Shown one piece after another: positions 25,792-33,501 of a DNA stretch of 61,874 nucleotides (position 1 is its first letter; every line of letters starts with the position of its first letter). The notes under the pieces are model-generated. The model was not told the origin of the DNA. It saw only the letters and a list, made by a program, of their open reading frames with translations, and searched no databases. Location of the stretch: the IMG/VR virus record IMGVR_UViG_3300025598_000044, positions 1 through 61,874 of that record, one strand, 5' to 3'. The stretch is from a virus. The translations under genes and the position numbers were made by a program.

Positions 25792-26154
25792 TGAGTAGCA
25801 ATCACCTATTTTGAGTAGAGTGAGTAGCAGAGGTACTCACTCCGTTTCGTTCGCAAGTGATTGATCCGCAAGCAAGTAGTGAGGGGTCCAGTAGTAAGTA
25901 AGTAATAAGTAATTAAATTATATATATACCCCCTATTCCTCTCACAACACAGAAAAAACTTGTTGCTCTGTGTCTGTACGAGCGGCTGCGCGGGGGTGAA
26001 CGTATATTTTTGAGTTGCTACTCAAAATCGTCGAAAAACGTCTATTTATCTTTTACATTCAATGCCTTAGCGCGATTAGCCTAACTACTCACGCTACTCA
26101 GGCATTTTTTATTGTCTTACATTTCAATAACTTGGAGTGAGTAGCACTACTCAC
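25792..26154. repeat. non-coding region with TGAGTAG half-sites
   Basis: TGAGTAG or its complement occurs at 25792-25798, 25812-25818, 25821-25827, 26084-26090 and 26094-26100, with two compact palindromes: TTTTGAGT-TGCT-ACTCAAAA (26008-26027) and GTGAGTAG-CA-CTACTCAC (26137-26154). A partial inverted TACTCA is at 25834-25839. Between them are GTAGTAAGTAAGTAATAAGTAA (25891-25912) and an AT-rich stretch ending in TATATATACCCCC. No gene is seen from 25761 to 26193. This could be an operator cluster or a replication origin with iterons. Confidence 0.7.
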
Positions 26155-26193
26155 CCGCCGACCGCGCGAACTATCACGCGCAAAGGATCCGCA

Positions 26194-26325
26194 ATGAAAC
26201 TTAGAGGCTGGAAAGGTTGGCTCATTGCATTGGCATATTTCTCGGCGCTCGGTGCGCCCTTTTGGTTCGCGTTGCCGGTCCTGCTAATGACCGCCGTCGT
26301 AATGGCTCATGAGGAGGAGGAGTGA
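26194..26325 (+). CDS. 43-residue membrane protein
   Basis: Starts MKLRGWKGWLIALAYFSALG at ATG 26194, after AAAGGAT. One hydrophobic segment covers most of the middle (to VLLMTAVVMAH) and the end is EEEE. An alternative GTG start at 26137 would lie inside the TGAGTAG palindrome and is less likely. It is the first gene after the repeat region. Function unknown; a superinfection or membrane-acting early peptide is possible. Confidence 0.55.
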   Translation: MKLRGWKGWLIALAYFSALGAPFWFALPVLLMTAVVMAHEEEE

Positions 26326-26326
26326 G

Positions 26327-26530
26327 ATGGACCGATGCAAGTGGTGCGCACAAGTCATCGCACCGTCACGTGCAAACATCGGGTACCAAACCTGCAAACC
26401 ATGTGGGGAGCGAGACGCTCGCGCCTACAAGCACACCATCGTGCCGATGCACAAGAGTAATTACATGCCGGTCACCGACCGGGAAATGCTGAAACAACTA
26501 ACCCGCCCCGGACGGGGCTTAGGAGGCTGA
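26327..26530 (+). CDS. small zinc-ribbon early protein
   Basis: A 67-residue protein with two CxxC pairs, CKWC near the N terminus and CKPC near residue 25, then KHTIVPMHKSNYMPVTDREM. A GA-rich ribosome binding site (GAGGAGGAGGAGTGAG) precedes the ATG and overlaps the previous gene. The pattern suggests a zinc ribbon that may bind nucleic acid or a host protein. Function not established. Confidence 0.65.
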   Translation: MDRCKWCAQVIAPSRANIGYQTCKPCGERDARAYKHTIVPMHKSNYMPVTDREMLKQLTRPGRGLGG

Positions 26531-26531
26531 G

Positions 26532-26780
26532 ATGAGTAACGAGAACAAGACGAAAGACGGTGCAGTGATGGGCGGCGATTGGGATGCCCGCTGTGACGTG
26601 ACACTCACTTACAAGGGTAAGACTCTCAAGGGCTTTTGGGATAGCGAGTGTGGTTACAACTTGTACAACGATGACGAGACGGAGGCAGTCACCGACGCCA
26701 TGAGCGAGGACGAGGAGGATGCGTTCTGGGATTGGGTGATGGAACTGCCGCAACCCCGTCTGATTTTGGAGGAGGTGTGA
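26532..26780 (+). CDS. acidic early protein, unknown
   Basis: An 82-residue strongly acidic protein (TEAVTDAMSEDEEDAFWDWV near the C terminus) with a beta-rich middle (CDVTLTYKGKTLKGFW). GGAGG lies just upstream and the gene follows the previous stop by one base. No domain is recognised. Acidic early proteins often target host DNA-binding proteins, but nothing here proves that. Confidence 0.6.
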   Translation: MSNENKTKDGAVMGGDWDARCDVTLTYKGKTLKGFWDSECGYNLYNDDETEAVTDAMSEDEEDAFWDWVMELPQPRLILEEV

Positions 26781-26781
26781 C

Positions 26782-26958
26782 ATGAAGAAATACGTTGTCA
26801 GGATTGAAGTAGAACCTTCTGAATCAGACTTTGAGTTTGACTTTGAGTGTCAGGCGATGAACAACGACCATGCGGAAGAGCAAGCCATGGAGCAGATCAA
26901 CCGGTACGAAGCAGACGAGGCCCACATCAACGCGCCATCAGGAGGCGAACCGAAATGA
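26782..26958 (+). CDS. 58-residue acidic early protein
   Basis: A short protein starting MKKYVVRIEVEPSESDFEFD and continuing with an acidic, helical half (EEQAMEQINRYEADEAHINA). GGAGGTGTGAC precedes the ATG, and the stop overlaps the start of the next gene (ATGA). It belongs to the same tightly packed unit as its neighbours. No known domain. Confidence 0.6.
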   Translation: MKKYVVRIEVEPSESDFEFDFECQAMNNDHAEEQAMEQINRYEADEAHINAPSGGEPK

Positions 26959-28001
26959 GTATTCCAGACCTGCATCTGTACAACGCGTACAAAGAAATAT
27001 TCAACAAGACTGAACCCCTGCGCGGCACGCACGTGCGGCCAATGGGCAAACGACGCAGCAAGACGTGGGTGCTGATCGAAAAGACCGGATACGACGCAGC
27101 CCTGCAACAAGCAACCGACCCCGTGTACATCGTGCGGCTGTACGAAACCGACATTGTGAAGGTCTACCCGGACGGCACGTGCATAGTGGGTACTGGCGGA
27201 TGGGATACCAACACGACGGCGAGGAGAATATCGGACTCGCTGCGCAAGGGCTTCGGGTATCGCGTGGCGTGGGAGATGGGTGCGTTCAAGCAAGCCAACC
27301 GCGTGTGGCTGTACAGCAGGGGACAGTCCAACTACACAAAGATCCCGCTGACCGCAGACGGCATCAGGTTTCGGGTTAAGGGCGGCGGGCTGGAGCCTAT
27401 CGACTACAAGGTGCAGATCAGCGTGGCTGACCGCAAGGCAACCGCACCGCAGTACGCCAAGATGAGACCGTTCTTCGACTGGATGAAGTCGTTCGTGATG
27501 CTAAGCGACGGCTGGCTGATGCACCAGACACGTAAAGAAGTTTTAGGGACCGTGGAGAATGAAGCAGACCCAGCAGAAGTTCGAGCTAGCCGGTTCGGGT
27601 ATCAGATGCCACCTAAATCCCCATCGGGTAAGCCCGTGCCGTATGCGTTCATGCTCTGGGCTGCGAATGGTGGGTACGCCCCGGTGCAGAGTGATCGGCA
27701 GTTGGCTATCGAGTGGCTGACCAACCTGCACGAAGATGACTATTTGTTGACCTTTTGCCTTTTAGCGTATATAAATGATCCCGGCAACTATGGTTATTCC
27801 CATGCCGGTATGAACGAGGGGCTGCGACCTGTCGAGACGGTGGAGACCAAGTTCAACGGCTGGCCGCGTCGTCTTGTGTATTACGACGTGAAACAAGATC
27901 TGAAACGAATCAAGAGGGCTATACAGAAACTTGTTGTGAGTGAATCGCAGAAGATTGTTGAGATCCAACCGGACGACAAGATCCGGCGCAATGTTGTCTG
28001 A
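26955..28001 (+). CDS. early protein of unknown function
   Basis: A 348-residue protein from the ATG at 26955, preceded by AGGAGG. It has a basic N-terminal part (MGKRRSKTWVLIEKTGYDAA), a beta-rich section with IVKVYPDGTCIVGTGGWDTN, and a helical C-terminal half. I see no catalytic motif. It lies immediately upstream of the AAA+/VWA cassette and could be part of that unit, though an intergenic GGAGTGCAA element separates them. Confidence 0.65.
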   Translation: MSIPDLHLYNAYKEIFNKTEPLRGTHVRPMGKRRSKTWVLIEKTGYDAALQQATDPVYIVRLYETDIVKVYPDGTCIVGTGGWDTNTTARRISDSLRKGFGYRVAWEMGAFKQANRVWLYSRGQSNYTKIPLTADGIRFRVKGGGLEPIDYKVQISVADRKATAPQYAKMRPFFDWMKSFVMLSDGWLMHQTRKEVLGTVENEADPAEVRASRFGYQMPPKSPSGKPVPYAFMLWAANGGYAPVQSDRQLAIEWLTNLHEDDYLLTFCLLAYINDPGNYGYSHAGMNEGLRPVETVETKFNGWPRRLVYYDVKQDLKRIKRAIQKLVVSESQKIVEIQPDDKIRRNVV

Positions 28002-28028
28002 ACATCCATAAACATATAGGAGTGCAAG

Positions 28029-29105
28029 ATGAGTGCTATCAATTTCGGCAGCGAGATTTCGCTGCAAGAGTTCGCCCATTCCGTTGCGACGGTTGGCGAG
28101 TACGTGACCATCATTGGCGAGGGCGAGATGGGGCTTGGCAAGTCCGCCATGCTGAGCGAGATCGTCCGACTGCGCCCGACCCACAAGCCCATGATGATCG
28201 ACTGCACGTTGCTCGACGTGGGTGACTGCGCGTTGCCGTTCGTGGTTGAAGAGAACGGTATGAAGGTGACGCGCTTCGCTCCCAATGCGCGGTTCGGGTT
28301 CAATGCCGGTGGGCCGGTCGCTGTGTGTCTTGACGAGATCGGCAAGGCGTCCCGCCCCGTGCAGAACGTGTTGCTCACGTTGTTGTACGAGAAGCGTCTT
28401 GGTGACAACTACCTGCCAGAAGGTAGCATCGTGTTTGCGACCAGCAATCTGGGCATTGAAGGTCTAGGCGACCTGATGCAGAAGCACGCTCTCAACCGTG
28501 CGACCAAGGTGCGCATCCGCAAGCCCGACGCTGACGAGTGGATTGAGAACTTCGCAATGCCCAAGGGGCTGGAGGCAACTATCATTGCGTGGGTCAAGCA
28601 GTTCCCGCATTGCCTTGCAGCGGCGACCGATTCGACGCAGCGTGAGAACCCGTACATCAACAACCTGCACGATGCTGGCCGCAGCGCGTTCGTGACCGGA
28701 CGTTCGTTGGAGAAGGCGAGCCACATCGCTGCACGGCGTGCCGAGTTGGGCGAGGCGACGACCATTGCATTGCTGGCCGGTACCGTCGGTGAGTCGGCTG
28801 CGCGTGATATGCAAGCGTTCTTCACGGTGGCTGACAAGTTGCCGACATGGGATGCCATCGTCTCCGACCCGGACAATGCCAAGTTGCCTGACGACACGGT
28901 TGCCAAGTGCATCCTCACGTTCGGTGCGGTGACGCGTGTCGATAAGGACACACTCAGCAAGTGGATGCGGTATGCGCAGCGCATGGACAAGGAGTGGCAG
29001 GCGTTGTTTGCGACCAGCGTGATGAAGGTGGCCAACAAGCAAGCGTTCTGCGTGATGAACAAGGACTTCAAGGACTGGGCGCTTGCGAACCAGTGGCTGT
29101 TCTAA
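28029..29105 (+). CDS. MoxR-type AAA+ ATPase
   Basis: A 358-residue AAA+ protein. Walker A is GEGEMGLGKS (K38), Walker B AVCLDEIGKA (D102, E103), and a sensor-1-like segment FATSN follows after the loop LLYEKRLGDNYLPEG. Early placement of the P-loop and the insert pattern fit the MoxR/AAA_5 group, which usually works with a VWA-domain partner. The next gene encodes just such a partner 15 bases downstream. Such pairs act as chaperones that remodel or metallate targets (known for NorQ/NorD, CbbQ/CbbO, RavA/ViaA). The phage target is unknown. Confidence 0.85.
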   Translation: MSAINFGSEISLQEFAHSVATVGEYVTIIGEGEMGLGKSAMLSEIVRLRPTHKPMMIDCTLLDVGDCALPFVVEENGMKVTRFAPNARFGFNAGGPVAVCLDEIGKASRPVQNVLLTLLYEKRLGDNYLPEGSIVFATSNLGIEGLGDLMQKHALNRATKVRIRKPDADEWIENFAMPKGLEATIIAWVKQFPHCLAAATDSTQRENPYINNLHDAGRSAFVTGRSLEKASHIAARRAELGEATTIALLAGTVGESAARDMQAFFTVADKLPTWDAIVSDPDNAKLPDDTVAKCILTFGAVTRVDKDTLSKWMRYAQRMDKEWQALFATSVMKVANKQAFCVMNKDFKDWALANQWLF

Positions 29106-29120
29106 TAACAGGAGAGTGCA

Positions 29121-30293
29121 ATGAAGTTGAGTGCTGAACAGCGTGTGCAGCGTGCACACGTATGGCTGATGCGTAACCCCAAGTACTGTCTGTACTCTGG
29201 GATCATGATGATCGGTAAGACCGAGGTGTGCGACGACGTGCCCACGGCTTGCACCGATGGCGTCAATACCAAGTATGGGCGCGTGTTCGTAGACAAATTG
29301 TTGGATGAGGAACTTCGGTTCCTCATTCTTCACGAGAACCTGCACAAAGCGTTTCGGCATCTTATCGTATGGCGCAAGTTGTACGACCAAGATCCTCGAC
29401 GCGCCAACCGTGCGTGCGACTTCGTTATCAACCTGATGATTCGCGACACCGATCCGGAAGGTAAGGATGTCAAGTTCCCGGCTGGCGGTTGCCTTGACGA
29501 GCAGTATCGCGGACTCGACGCGGGTACTGTGTTCCGCTTGCTTGAGGACGAGGATGACGACGATGAGGGTGGCGACGGTGGCAGCGATGGCGAGTGCTTC
29601 GATGACCACGACTGGGACAGTGCCAAGGAGATGACCGAGGCCGAGAAGGCTACGCTTGAGAAGGACATTGACCAAGCGTTGAGACAGGGCAAGTTGTTGG
29701 CCGGTAAGATGAACGGCAACATCCCCCGCGAGATCAACGAGGCGCTCGAACCCAAGGTTGACCCCCGTGAGATATTGCAGGACTTCATTACCAGTCATTG
29801 CAATGGCAAGGACGAGTCAACGTGGCGCAAGCCACATCGACGGTGGGTGAGTCAGGACGTGTATATGCCGAGCATGATCGGCAACACGGTTGGTCGGTTG
29901 GTCATCGCTATTGATATGTCTGGCTCCGTGACGCAGCAGGTTGCATCACGGTTGCTTGGCTTCGTCAAGTTGGTATGCGAGCAGGTCAAGCCCGACGGCA
30001 TCGACCTGTTGTATTGGGACACGGACATATGTCGTCACGAGACGTATGACGCCGGTCAACTCGACAACTTGTTGCACAGCACCAAGCCAGCGGGCGGTGG
30101 TGGCACCGAGCCGCAATGCGTACCGGACTACATCAAGCAGAAGCGTATCAATGCCGAGTGTGCAATCGTATTGACCGACGGCTATGTGTCGAGTTGGGGT
30201 AACGGGTGGCCGTGTCCGGTGTTGTGGGGTATCACGACCAAGGGCATCGTGGCTGCGAATGGCAAGAGTTTTTACATGGACATCAATAACTAG
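29121..30293 (+). CDS. VWA protein with metallopeptidase-like N-terminal domain
   Basis: A 390-residue protein. Residues about 1-110 match the metallopeptidase-like domain placed before VWA-like domains (DUF2201 type): HENLH (71-75) is an HExxH zinc motif, followed by RRANRACDFVINLMI. An acidic Asp/Glu/Gly-rich linker lies near 140-165. The C-terminal VWA-like domain has the MIDAS motif DMSGS (265-269). It follows the AAA+ gene and probably forms a functional pair with it. Whether the zinc motif is an active protease is not known. Confidence 0.83.
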   Translation: MKLSAEQRVQRAHVWLMRNPKYCLYSGIMMIGKTEVCDDVPTACTDGVNTKYGRVFVDKLLDEELRFLILHENLHKAFRHLIVWRKLYDQDPRRANRACDFVINLMIRDTDPEGKDVKFPAGGCLDEQYRGLDAGTVFRLLEDEDDDDEGGDGGSDGECFDDHDWDSAKEMTEAEKATLEKDIDQALRQGKLLAGKMNGNIPREINEALEPKVDPREILQDFITSHCNGKDESTWRKPHRRWVSQDVYMPSMIGNTVGRLVIAIDMSGSVTQQVASRLLGFVKLVCEQVKPDGIDLLYWDTDICRHETYDAGQLDNLLHSTKPAGGGGTEPQCVPDYIKQKRINAECAIVLTDGYVSSWGNGWPCPVLWGITTKGIVAANGKSFYMDINN

Positions 30294-30302
30294 GAGTGCA
30301 TC

Positions 30303-31136
30303 ATGATTCAGAATAGTGCAATGTTGATTGATCTCAATCTGGCGGTCTGGCTGGCTCGCAAGATGGATCGCAAGGTCTCGCAGGAAGTGGACGCGAACAA
30401 GAACACCAAGACTCGCGCGGGCAACTATCACAAGCAGTTGCTGCCGGGTATGGACAAACTTGACGCGCTGCATAGCATCGCCAATGCGACTCGCGCTTGG
30501 CATTACGAGAACACGCTGCCGTGGTCGGACAATGGCACGCGGTTGCTGCCTATGTCCAACTTCTTTGAGTACAAGGCCAAACTCAACGAGTGGCAACGCG
30601 CGTTCGATGCGGCGGCTGATGAGTTCTACGCCGAGTATCCCAATCTCATCAGCGCGGCAGCGCTCAAGTTGGGCGACCTGTTCAACCGTGACGACTACCC
30701 GCAGCTTGAGGTCATCAGGCACAAGAATCGGTTCGCGTACACGTTCATGCCGGTGCCGATGGCCGGTGACTTCCGTGTGGATGCACCCGAGGCTGCACAG
30801 CGCGAACTGCGTGAGCAGTACGAGAAGTACTACAACGACAAATTGCAGGACGCCAATCGTGATCTGTGGGAGCGGCTGCACGAATGTCTCAAGCACATGA
30901 GCAACAAGTTGGCAGGTGAGGACAAGCAGATCTTCCGTGATTCGCTTGTAACCAACACTACCGAGTTGTGTTCGATCCTCACGCGCTTGAACGTGACCAA
31001 CGACCCCAAGTTGGAGACTGCGCGACGTGAAGTTGAGAAGGCGCTTGTCGGTCTGACTGCGACTGACTTGCGTAAGGATACCGAGCTGCGTCATGAGACG
31101 AAGCGTCGGGTTGATGAAATTCTAAATATGTTCTAA
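30303..31136 (+). CDS. cassette partner protein, possibly DUF3150-like
   Basis: A 277-residue, charged, mainly helical protein. It has NAVWLARKMDR-type N-terminal helices, a central NLISAAALKLGDLFNRDDYP followed by FMPVPMAGDFRVDAPEA, and a long helical C terminus. Its size, position after AAA+ and VWA genes, and the central motif recall DUF3150 proteins that accompany CobS/CobT-like pairs in integrative elements; I cannot verify this. GGAGTGCA precedes the ATG. Probably the third member of the AAA+/VWA module. Confidence 0.6.
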   Translation: MIQNSAMLIDLNLAVWLARKMDRKVSQEVDANKNTKTRAGNYHKQLLPGMDKLDALHSIANATRAWHYENTLPWSDNGTRLLPMSNFFEYKAKLNEWQRAFDAAADEFYAEYPNLISAAALKLGDLFNRDDYPQLEVIRHKNRFAYTFMPVPMAGDFRVDAPEAAQRELREQYEKYYNDKLQDANRDLWERLHECLKHMSNKLAGEDKQIFRDSLVTNTTELCSILTRLNVTNDPKLETARREVEKALVGLTATDLRKDTELRHETKRRVDEILNMF

Positions 31137-31147
31137 GGAGTGCAATC

Positions 31148-32002
31148 ATGGGTATCAAGTTCGATCCGTCCAAGAAGTTGGGCGAGGATATGGGCATAGA
31201 GATCACCAACATCTGCCAAAAACTGCTCAAGTCATCGCGGTTGATGCGGTATCAGTACGGCATCACCATCACACCCACGGCGCATTACGAAGTGCGCTTT
31301 GCGGATGACCGGCTCGCATTAGGTGGGTACCCCAATGCCCACATGGGCTACTGCGGTAGGCTCACGTATCAGAGGAACGATAAAGGCAATTGGGTATTTG
31401 TTGTCGAGGCTCCGACAATCCACAACGAGAAGCTCAAGAACCGGGGTAGCCGTGCGAATACCAAGTTCGCACGTACTCCAGAAAAAGCAATCGAACTTAT
31501 CAACAACTTCGTCAAGCCTTTGGACTGGAAGAACTTGTTCGATACGCACTCACGTACTGCGCGGGGCGAGCATCGCAGTTGGATCCGTGAAGCAGAGGAG
31601 AAGTATCAAAGGCTGTTTAACGAAGCGGCTGGCTATTCGTTTGGAACAATCAACGAGACGTTGCTGCAAGCGTTGATTAAAGAGCGGTCGTACTCAGGCA
31701 ATTTCGCCACCGAGTATCTCAACAGTCTGACTGACCAGAAAGTTGTGGACGCGTACAAAGAGCGAGTCGGACGAATGACTAAACCGTGGCCGTCGCGCGT
31801 CGCTTATCTTGGAGATGCCGAGGCTGTGATTGCGAACATGGGGCAAGAAGGCATCGTTACTGGCATCCAGCTACCGGCTAAACCGGAAGACTTGGCAAGT
31901 GATATTCAGGAAAAGATTGCGCTCCTCAAATTGATGGACACGCGATTTGTTCCTCATGTTGGATACCGTGCTTGCGATACACTATACTACCTTTACGAGT
32001 AG
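31148..32002 (+). CDS. fourth protein of the AAA+/VWA cassette, unknown
   Basis: A 284-residue protein preceded by GGAGTGCAATC. A beta-rich N-terminal half (QYGITITPTAHYEVRFADDR; GNWVFVVEAPTIHNE) is followed by a helical part with IREAEEKYQRLFNEAAGYSF and a C-terminal SDIQEKIALLKLMDTRF. No motif is recognised. It shares the initiation element and spacing of the three genes before it, so it is likely coexpressed and may be the substrate or adaptor of the ATPase module. Confidence 0.6.
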   Translation: MGIKFDPSKKLGEDMGIEITNICQKLLKSSRLMRYQYGITITPTAHYEVRFADDRLALGGYPNAHMGYCGRLTYQRNDKGNWVFVVEAPTIHNEKLKNRGSRANTKFARTPEKAIELINNFVKPLDWKNLFDTHSRTARGEHRSWIREAEEKYQRLFNEAAGYSFGTINETLLQALIKERSYSGNFATEYLNSLTDQKVVDAYKERVGRMTKPWPSRVAYLGDAEAVIANMGQEGIVTGIQLPAKPEDLASDIQEKIALLKLMDTRFVPHVGYRACDTLYYLYE

Positions 32003-32020
32003 TATCTAAACGAGGCAGGT

Positions 32021-32308
32021 ATGACTCCAGAAGCTAAAGTAAAAGCTAAAGTCAAAAAGCTATTGTTGGAATACAACGCTTATTTCTTTATGCCCGCCAC
32101 ACATGGCTACGGTAGCTCTGGAGTCCCTGACATCGTTGCGTGTTTTAACGGTAGGTTCATAGGCATCGAATGTAAGGCTGGGTCTAACAAACCCACAGGA
32201 TTGCAATTGATGAATTTGAACTCCATTGAACGGACTGGTGGACTCAGTTTTGTAATCAACGAATACAATCTGGGAGAACTAGAAAACAAGCTAAAGGAAA
32301 TCAAATGA
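32021..32308 (+). CDS. VRR-NUC nuclease
   Basis: A 95-residue protein of the minimal VRR-NUC type: a helical start (TPEAKVKAKVKKLLLEYNAY), then YGSSGVPDIVACFNGRFIGI and ECKAGSNKPTGLQ, giving the PD...(E)xK active site (SGVPD then ECK). Stand-alone phage VRR-NUC proteins are structure-specific endonucleases that can cut branched DNA such as Holliday junctions. It is close to the replication genes, which suits a role in resolving replication or packaging intermediates. Confidence 0.85.
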   Translation: MTPEAKVKAKVKKLLLEYNAYFFMPATHGYGSSGVPDIVACFNGRFIGIECKAGSNKPTGLQLMNLNSIERTGGLSFVINEYNLGELENKLKEIK

Positions 32309-32598
32309 ACTTGAGTAACTTCGCGGAGGCCACGCGGGTACTGAATGACGATGGCTTCGATCTTTCTGATCTGTATGTCATCAGCGAGTACCAACGTGCC
32401 AAAGCCAAAGGCGACGTAACTATCATGACGCTCACCAAGAACACGGTGCTATCCAAGACGGTGATGCTGCGTCGTATAAAAAAACTTGTAGAACAAGGAG
32501 TGTTTAAACGTGCAGAACGCGATTCAGATTTGCGGCTGCGAGTGTTGGTTGATGGCCCGCGCATGGGGCCAATTGTCGAGTACTTCAAAGAAATCTAA
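32305..32598 (+). CDS. winged-helix DNA-binding protein
   Basis: A 97-residue protein overlapping the previous stop. It shows a MarR-like winged-helix pattern: a helix ISEYQRAKAKGDVTIMTLT, a recognition-helix region NTVLSKTVMLRRIKKLVEQG, and a wing FKRAERDSDLRLRVLVD. It is likely a small transcription regulator and a candidate ligand for the palindromes in the control regions. Which sites it binds is not shown. Confidence 0.65.
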   Translation: MNLSNFAEATRVLNDDGFDLSDLYVISEYQRAKAKGDVTIMTLTKNTVLSKTVMLRRIKKLVEQGVFKRAERDSDLRLRVLVDGPRMGPIVEYFKEI

Positions 32599-32610
32599 CA
32601 GGAGAGTGTG

Positions 32611-32994
32611 ATGAAGAAGCAGAGTAAGTCGGCGCAGATCCGTGCGCTGTTGGCCGAAGGCAAGTCGGTTGATGAGATTGCCAAGGCTGTGAAATGCACA
32701 AAGAAACTTGTCTATGTTGTGCGTAGCCAGTGGGGCAAAGAGCCAAAAGATTGGAAGCCCGCAGAGCCTTTGTTCGTTGAGATCAGCGCGCCTGATATGG
32801 TCAACCATCCTCCGCACTACAACGTAGGCGGCATCGAAGTGATTGAAGCCATCGAAGCGTGGGGTCTCAATTACCGTCTAGGCAACGTCGTCAAGTATGT
32901 CGCTCGCGCAGAGTCCAAGGGCAATTACCTTGAGGATCTCAAGAAGGCGCGGTGGTATTTGGATCGTGAGATTACCAAGTCGGAGGAGATTTAA
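32611..32994 (+). CDS. DUF3310 protein with N-terminal HTH
   Basis: A 127-residue protein. The N terminus resembles a helix-turn-helix (SAQIRALLAEGKSVDEIAKA, VKCTKKLVYVVRSQWG). The C-terminal 65 residues are a DUF3310 domain: VNHPPHYNVGGIEVIEAIEA, RLGNVVKYVARAESKG and DLKKARWYLDREI. DUF3310 is related to part of T7 gp1.7, a nucleotide kinase. A link to nucleotide metabolism is therefore possible; the fusion to an HTH is notable. GGAGAG precedes the start. Confidence 0.78.
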   Translation: MKKQSKSAQIRALLAEGKSVDEIAKAVKCTKKLVYVVRSQWGKEPKDWKPAEPLFVEISAPDMVNHPPHYNVGGIEVIEAIEAWGLNYRLGNVVKYVARAESKGNYLEDLKKARWYLDREITKSEEI

Positions 32995-32995
32995 T

Positions 32996-33208
32996 ATGTG
33001 GATGGTACGTGTTTCCGACAAGGGTAAAGAAAGTGTTTTCAAGATGATGCCGCAGTCGGTGCGAGTGTGGCGTTGGAGACCCAAGTACATCAACGTTAAT
33101 CGTTGGGAGTACCGTACAGGAATGTCTGGCGGTTGGACCGCAGTTGCGCCTACTGTAACGGCAGCGCTTTCGATGATTGAAAACGCTCAGACAAGGGGTG
33201 AACCGTGA
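32996..33208 (+). CDS. 70-residue basic early protein
   Basis: Starts MWMVRVSDKGKESVFKMMPQ after a strong GGAGGAG site, and contains RVWRWRPKYINVNRWEYRTG. Rich in Trp, Arg and Val; one small beta domain is likely. The stop overlaps the GTG start of the next gene. Function unknown. Confidence 0.6.
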   Translation: MWMVRVSDKGKESVFKMMPQSVRVWRWRPKYINVNRWEYRTGMSGGWTAVAPTVTAALSMIENAQTRGEP

Positions 33209-33501
33209 ACGCTCCAGTACAACTTGATCTGTTCAAGGATGATGAATATCCGGCGTGTGGTGTAAAACTTGTAATCGAACGATTACGAACGAATCCGCAA
33301 GATTTCAATGATGACAAATGGGAATGGCTCACCAGTTCCATATATGAGTACATAGCCGATCAAAAAGATCCGGCTATCCAATATTTTATTGGGTTGACCA
33401 AACAGGAAAAAGATATGCTCGCGGATGCTTATACCAAATATATGCGCGAAGAATTTACCACGAAGGTTTTACGAATTTTAACGGAGGCCGACCATGACTG
33501 A
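33205..33501 (+). CDS. small protein with a beta-clamp-binding motif
   Basis: A 98-residue protein with a GTG start overlapping the previous stop (GTGA). Residues 6-10 are QLDLF, the consensus bacterial sliding-clamp-binding motif, in a flexible N terminus (MNAPVQLDLFKDDEYP). The rest is helical (KWEWLTSSIYEYIADQKD). It may bind host DnaN to recruit the clamp for the phage polymerase or to block host replication. Only the motif is seen; binding is inferred. Confidence 0.65.
   Translation: MNAPVQLDLFKDDEYPACGVKLVIERLRTNPQDFNDDKWEWLTSSIYEYIADQKDPAIQYFIGLTKQEKDMLADAYTKYMREEFTTKVLRILTEADHD

Noticed and set aside
28464-31094. Long minus-strand frames (444 and 382 codons) opposite the AAA+/VWA cassette
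   Set aside because: Antisense to strongly supported AAA+ and VWA proteins; the translated sequences lack domain features.
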